Source: Epiperipatus broadwayi
Taxonomy: Eukaryota; Onychophora; Udeonychophora; Euonychophora; Peripatidae
Reading direction: 5' to 3'
Length of the DNA: 64,000 bases
NCBI GenBank assembly: GCA_028023455.1
Contig: JAQFVV010000012.1
Coordinates: 8,404,499-8,468,498, forward strand
Shown: positions 60,033-64,000 of the stretch, one piece after another
Layout: the number at the start of each line of letters is the position of its first letter
Numbering within the stretch: position 1 is the stretch's first letter
Notes under the pieces: generated by a model
Told to the model about the DNA's origin: nothing
What the model saw: the letters and a program-made list of their open reading frames with translations, nothing else
The model's database searches: none
Position numbers and translations under genes: made by a program

Positions 60033-61457
60033 ATGATAACTAGAAGTGGGAAAAAGCTAATAATAATGGAAGTAAAAAGTTTCGAAGAATCTTTAAGTAA
60101 TAAAGATAGTGAAATAGAAATTACTTCAATTAGTGATGAACAAGGGTCTTTACAAGTCCTAATGTCTGAGGGGTCTGTAGAAGAAGTTGAACATCCTTCA
60201 CAAGTTCATATGACAGATCAAATGTTACCCCAAACACAAAAGGTAACTGAAGCTATAATAGTACAACCTCAAGGAAGTGATAATTATATGGCTCAATTGG
60301 TCTGAATGATAATGGATATAAAAGCTGATATGAATAATATGGCAACTAAAGCTGATATGAATAATATGGCAACCAAAGCTGATATGAATAATATAAATTT
60401 TGAAATAAATAAAATGAATGCTGATATGAAGGGAGAAATGGCTAGAATGAATGATAATATGGTAACTAAAGCTGATATGGATAATATGGAAAGGAAATTA
60501 AAAGAAGACATAATTTCTATAAAAGAAGAGTTAAAGAAAGATATTGATGATGTTGAGGAAAAGATGCAAATAGAAATCAAAGATATTGTTGAAAAGAAAC
60601 AAACCACCAATGAAGTAGAAAGACTTCATGACACAAAAGCATCAACAATATCGACGGCAATTCAATGCCAAGAATCCAAAACTTATCCTGAGCATGAGAT
60701 TTGTGAATATATTGATAGCATCCAGAACAGATCACTTTTAGTTCAAATGAATATTTCAGAAGAAAACTGTCATGACTATCATTTTCCCATACAGCAGAGC
60801 AATGAAGTAGAAGATCATTGCAGCATTACTAAAGTGCTTGAATATGATCCAAAAATCTTAGAAAAAGAAGAGGATATGGATCATGTGAAATATAAACTAA
60901 ATTCTGAGTCTCAGGACTTGAAAGAAACACAGTCAACTGATAATACTGAATGTCTAGATAAATTAAGACTTCGGATTTCTTGTATTAATAACAAGTTAAA
61001 TCATGAACTCATGAAACTTGAGATGACTCCAGAATCTAAAGATATAATAGATGAATACAACAGTGAAATGTATTTTGAGTCATCCCACCATATTTGTTTT
61101 TACTCCCAAAACAAAAGTAAAACATTTCATCAACAAAGTGTTGATAAATTGTATGACAACCATCTGATAATATCATTATCAATGATAATATTTAATGGAA
61201 AAGAAGGTTGTTTTAATAGAAAGTTTAATATAGAAGATATGAATGAAGGCAATAGATTTAATTGTCTTAAGTGTAAATTATGGTGTATGAAGCATCACCA
61301 TAATCCTGAAGATAAACAAATTATAAAAAGTCTTCAGACAATAATAAAAATATTTATAATACTATCTAAGAGACAGAAAGGTTCACAATTCCATAGGTTG
61401 TGTAATACTTATGAAGGTCCCTTCACATTCATTGAACATGTTAATGGATGTGCTTAA
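60033..61457 (+). pseudogene. Gag-like protein with coiled-coil repeats, one in-frame TGA
   Basis: A single frame of about 474 codons, interrupted by TGA at 60303-60305 with a Met directly after it. The start MITRSGKKL and an acidic stretch are followed by a threefold repeat of KADMNNMAT and a long coiled coil (MNADMKGEMARMNDN to DVEEKMQIEIKDI). The middle is acidic and of unknown role. The end holds CLKCKLWCMKHHH and then CNTYEGPFTFIEHVNG, which resembles the GPY/F piece of integrase, so gag may be fused to a pol remnant by the internal deletion. The TGA may be a recent mutation or a read-through site. Gag would form the RNA-packaging particle. Confidence 0.65.
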
Positions 61458-61931
61458 AAAATAAAGCACATATATAAGGAAGGACTTCATGGATTACGAC
61501 TTTGGGATATGACAATGGACTTTCGGTAATGATAGAATCCATTAGGCTGTTCTTTTAAGAGAATAAATGTATATATGTATATAAATAATTGAAGTTGATA
61601 TTAATAATAATAAAATGCATCAAGTTAACCAAAGTATGGAAAAAAATATTTACAGGTTTATTAGAGTACAAGTTATGGTTAATTAAATGAATAATAATGG
61701 TAGATTAATTAAGCATCATGATAATGCAATCTGATGTTGACACCACTTATAAAATGTAAGTCCATTATTATATATTTTGATATGGATATATATAAATAAG
61801 ACATTTATTTTATATAGCGTGATGTTGTTAAACTATAATAGCAATCACCATTAAGCCAATGCACATGCGTTTTCTGGATATATATATATATATGGATATA
61901 CAAAAAGATAGTGTAAAAGCTTATAAACAAC
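61458..61931 (+). other. Non-coding internal region of element 2
   Basis: AT-rich, no frame. This is where the deletion junction of pol is likely to lie. Confidence 0.45.
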
Positions 61932-62198
61932 TTGTTAAAAAAAAAGGCCAATCAAAGAAATAAAAATGTGAAGACAACTTCACACAAGTTCCAAATTGGG
62001 GATCAAGTTTTTATAAAAACACCTCATATGAGTAAACCCCAAGAGAGCAAATATCAAAAGTTTTACCATCAATATGAAGGACCTTATACTATCATAAAGC
62101 AAACAGGTCCCAATGCATTCTGGATAAATATAAAGGGAGACATTAAAGGCACTTACAATGCTAGAGCTTTAAAACCCTATTTTGGTCAAACAAATTAA
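61932..62198 (+). pseudogene. Integrase C-terminal GPY/F module, remnant
   Basis: An 88-codon frame with FQIGDQVFIKTPHMSKP and QYEGPYTIIKQTGPNAF, ending in a GTYNARALKPY stretch. The last ~80 residues of Ty3/gypsy integrases have this form (LGDxV, GPY, NARxLK), and the integrase of element 1 shows the same blocks (FKLGDNVMV, YDGPYKII, NARSLQ). Here it stands alone, with no catalytic core in front, and a poly-Lys start from an A-run. It is a leftover of the lost pol gene; a start codon at 61932 is probably fortuitous. Confidence 0.85.
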
Positions 62199-62810
62199 TA
62201 ATGTTTGCCACATTTTACTTATGTATAAAGTAAAATATTGAAAGAAAAGATCATTTAGAATAGGTAAGGGGGAAAAGTTTTCATTTAAAAGTATATGGAT
62301 ATATATATGTATAAGGATGTATATAAGTCAAAAGAGATATTAATTTTCTTTGATGAGGGTATGTTGAGCAATTAAAATTAATTCTTAGGATACCTGAAAA
62401 CTAAAACTGTTTTAAGAGTTAATCCATGCTGAATGATGGATGTTCTTGGGTTTTGGATAGTTCTCAAAAGAGTCCATAAGTCTTAAAGAAAAGCAGGATG
62501 GAGACTACCAAACAAATATATGTGACATCTATAAAAGATGCACATGACAATAAATCCATCAAAGGAAAATAAATAGAAAAGGGAAGAAAAAGAAAGAACC
62601 CTATATATATATATAAACTTCCTTATCCTTCTGTTTAAATTGAATAATATTTAATGTAGAGAAAGAGAAAGGGTTAAAAAAATAGAGCAAATAATAAGGG
62701 TTGATAAAAGCAGGAAAGAAAAACAAGCTCCACAACTTTATATTTAATGCATACATTGACACACATTAAGTGTCCAAATTTTAATGGTAAATATAAAATT
62801 TGAACTTTTT
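62199..62810 (+). other. 3' untranslated region of element 2
   Basis: Purine-rich, AT-rich, without frames. AAAGGGTTAAAA-type tracts occur near 62660-62720. Confidence 0.45.
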
Positions 62811-62823
62811 AAGGAAGGGGTAA
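62811..62823 (+). other. Polypurine tract of element 2
   Basis: AAGGAAGGGG followed by TAA and the LTR start TGTGAG. Element 1 has the same arrangement with TAA between its tract and the LTR. Confidence 0.8.
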
Positions 62824-64000
62824 TGTGAGAGTACCATATGAGCCTCACCTAAAACAATTTGTGTTTCTTTGTGAATTTAACTGTGCCTATATCGAATCAA
62901 CAGATATAAATAACTTACACCTATCTTAAGCTTTTCATGTATCAGCTATATATATAGACTAGTTAGTATTAAAAGAATAATTCTAAAAATGAATAATTCT
63001 AGTTTATTTATACACACACATAAATAAAATGTTTCTAACTAATAGTATTTTTTTTTTGTTAATATAAAACTTGACATTTGACAAAGCCTTAAGTCAACAT
63101 TGCATTTTTATCAGTTGAAACAAAGGAAATAAATGTTTGGGGTTCATTACAAATTGTATATGTTAAACAATAGAGAGCATGAGCGTGATTATGTGATATG
63201 CTTGCTGAAATTAATCCAGTATAAAAACGAACTAATATTGTTATAACAATAATCTTCTATTTAGTTATCAAGGCAAGAACTACGTTTGTAAATTTAAATG
63301 TGTTCGAATTTAGAACACATTTAAGAAAAATTAAAAAAAAGAAGATTCAATATTTTAAAACCTGCTTCAAGTAATTAATTTACTGCCTTTGAATATTATA
63401 AAGAACTATAAAAAAATAATCAGTGAATTTAACAAGGTTATAAAAGTTATCAACGTCTTCGAAATGAGCTTTCAAAATATAAATTTAAGAAGACAAAAAT
63501 TTATAAAGATGTTCTTTGGCTAGATAATTTATGCCAGAGATTTCTGCTGATGTTTTAAACCTGAACATGTAAATTTATTCCTACTTAATCAATGCCTAAA
63601 ATATAATCGTCATAATTCTCATTTAAAAAGCTGCTTTAATATTGGAGTATTATATTGAAGAAGATGTTAAATATTTTACTACATAAATATTTAAAGAATG
63701 AATATCTGGATTGCCTCTTCGAAGGATGATCAATGAACTTTATGTTTCAACACTCATCATCATTTTATTTCATCTAAGGAGGGATATAAAACCACATTCT
63801 TTCTCGTCTTGGATTACTTCATTGTATAATTTAAGAACTCTTAAACTTTATTTCCTTTGTGGATAATTATATTTACTTAGAAAAATTACTTCGTATATTA
63901 AAGTGGAGAACTGATAAGATGAACACTTTATTTTTTTTTATTTATTTAATAAAATTTAGATGTTGATATTTTGATATATACTCTGATGGAAATGACAGCT
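62824..64000 (+). repeat. 3' LTR of element 2 (partial)
   Basis: Matches 57707-58882 with about 12 substitutions and one 1-base length change; cut by the window end about 790 bp before its expected finish. Confidence 0.93.

Larger units (their letters stand above)
57707..64000 (+). mobile_element. Ty3/gypsy-derived LTR element lacking RT (element 2)
   Basis: Left LTR, primer site, a gag frame, a leftover integrase tail, a polypurine tract and the start of the right LTR are present in order on the plus strand. Protease, RT, RNase H and the integrase core are missing. The internal region is only 3,155 bp. The compared 1,177 bp of the two LTRs differ at about 13 sites, so the insertion is young. 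Such an element must be moved by the proteins of a complete relative. The right LTR runs off the window. Confidence 0.9.

Overview
This window is very AT-rich eukaryotic DNA that I read as intergenic or intronic sequence from an animal, most likely an invertebrate. The reasons are the mix of Ty3/gypsy LTR retrotransposons, Penelope-like elements with GIY-YIG endonucleases, LINE fragments, tRNA-related short repeats and long microsatellites, together with the absence of operons or bacterial gene order. I found no host protein-coding gene, rRNA or clear tRNA gene that I can support. Species cannot be named from this sequence alone.

Layout. 1-6422: a decayed Ty3/gypsy element on the minus strand (gag-protease, RT, RNase H, integrase) with LTRs of about 1.8 kb; the left LTR is cut by the window edge. 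8571-14245: three Penelope-like fragments, two of them facing each other as a 1.5-kb inverted repeat, next to a 704-bp uninterrupted (TCTA)n array. 16204-20736: two 2.04-kb LTR-like repeats around only 455 bp of non-coding DNA. The two copies differ in a pattern that looks technical and contain exact matches to Illumina adapter sequence. 21890-30060 and 38480-44563: a patchwork of short repeats, several with hammerhead ribozyme folds. 23625-24763: a 1.1-kb inverted-repeat element enclosing a GIY-YIG remnant. 33249-35716: an internally deleted LINE; a second 3' end of the same family lies at 54296-54606. 53492-53740: the C-terminal tail of another LINE. 57454-57584: a small MITE-like element. 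57707-64000: a young plus-strand Ty3/gypsy derivative that lost its RT, RNase H and most of its integrase but keeps gag, the GPY/F tail, primer and polypurine sites and nearly identical 1.96-kb LTRs.

How the parts may connect. The most interesting signal is two unrelated short-repeat families that each carry a type I hammerhead motif (family A near 25456, 29939, 38484 and 44395; family B near 22317 and 42123). The stems are supported by paired changes between copies, and helix III is a short palindrome, a form expected to work as a dimer. Similar repeats (retrozymes) are known in plants and animals, and in animals they have been linked to Penelope-like elements, which are also present here. 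In family B the ribozyme sits inside a foldback unit whose arms are tRNA-like. I do not know a described element with that layout.
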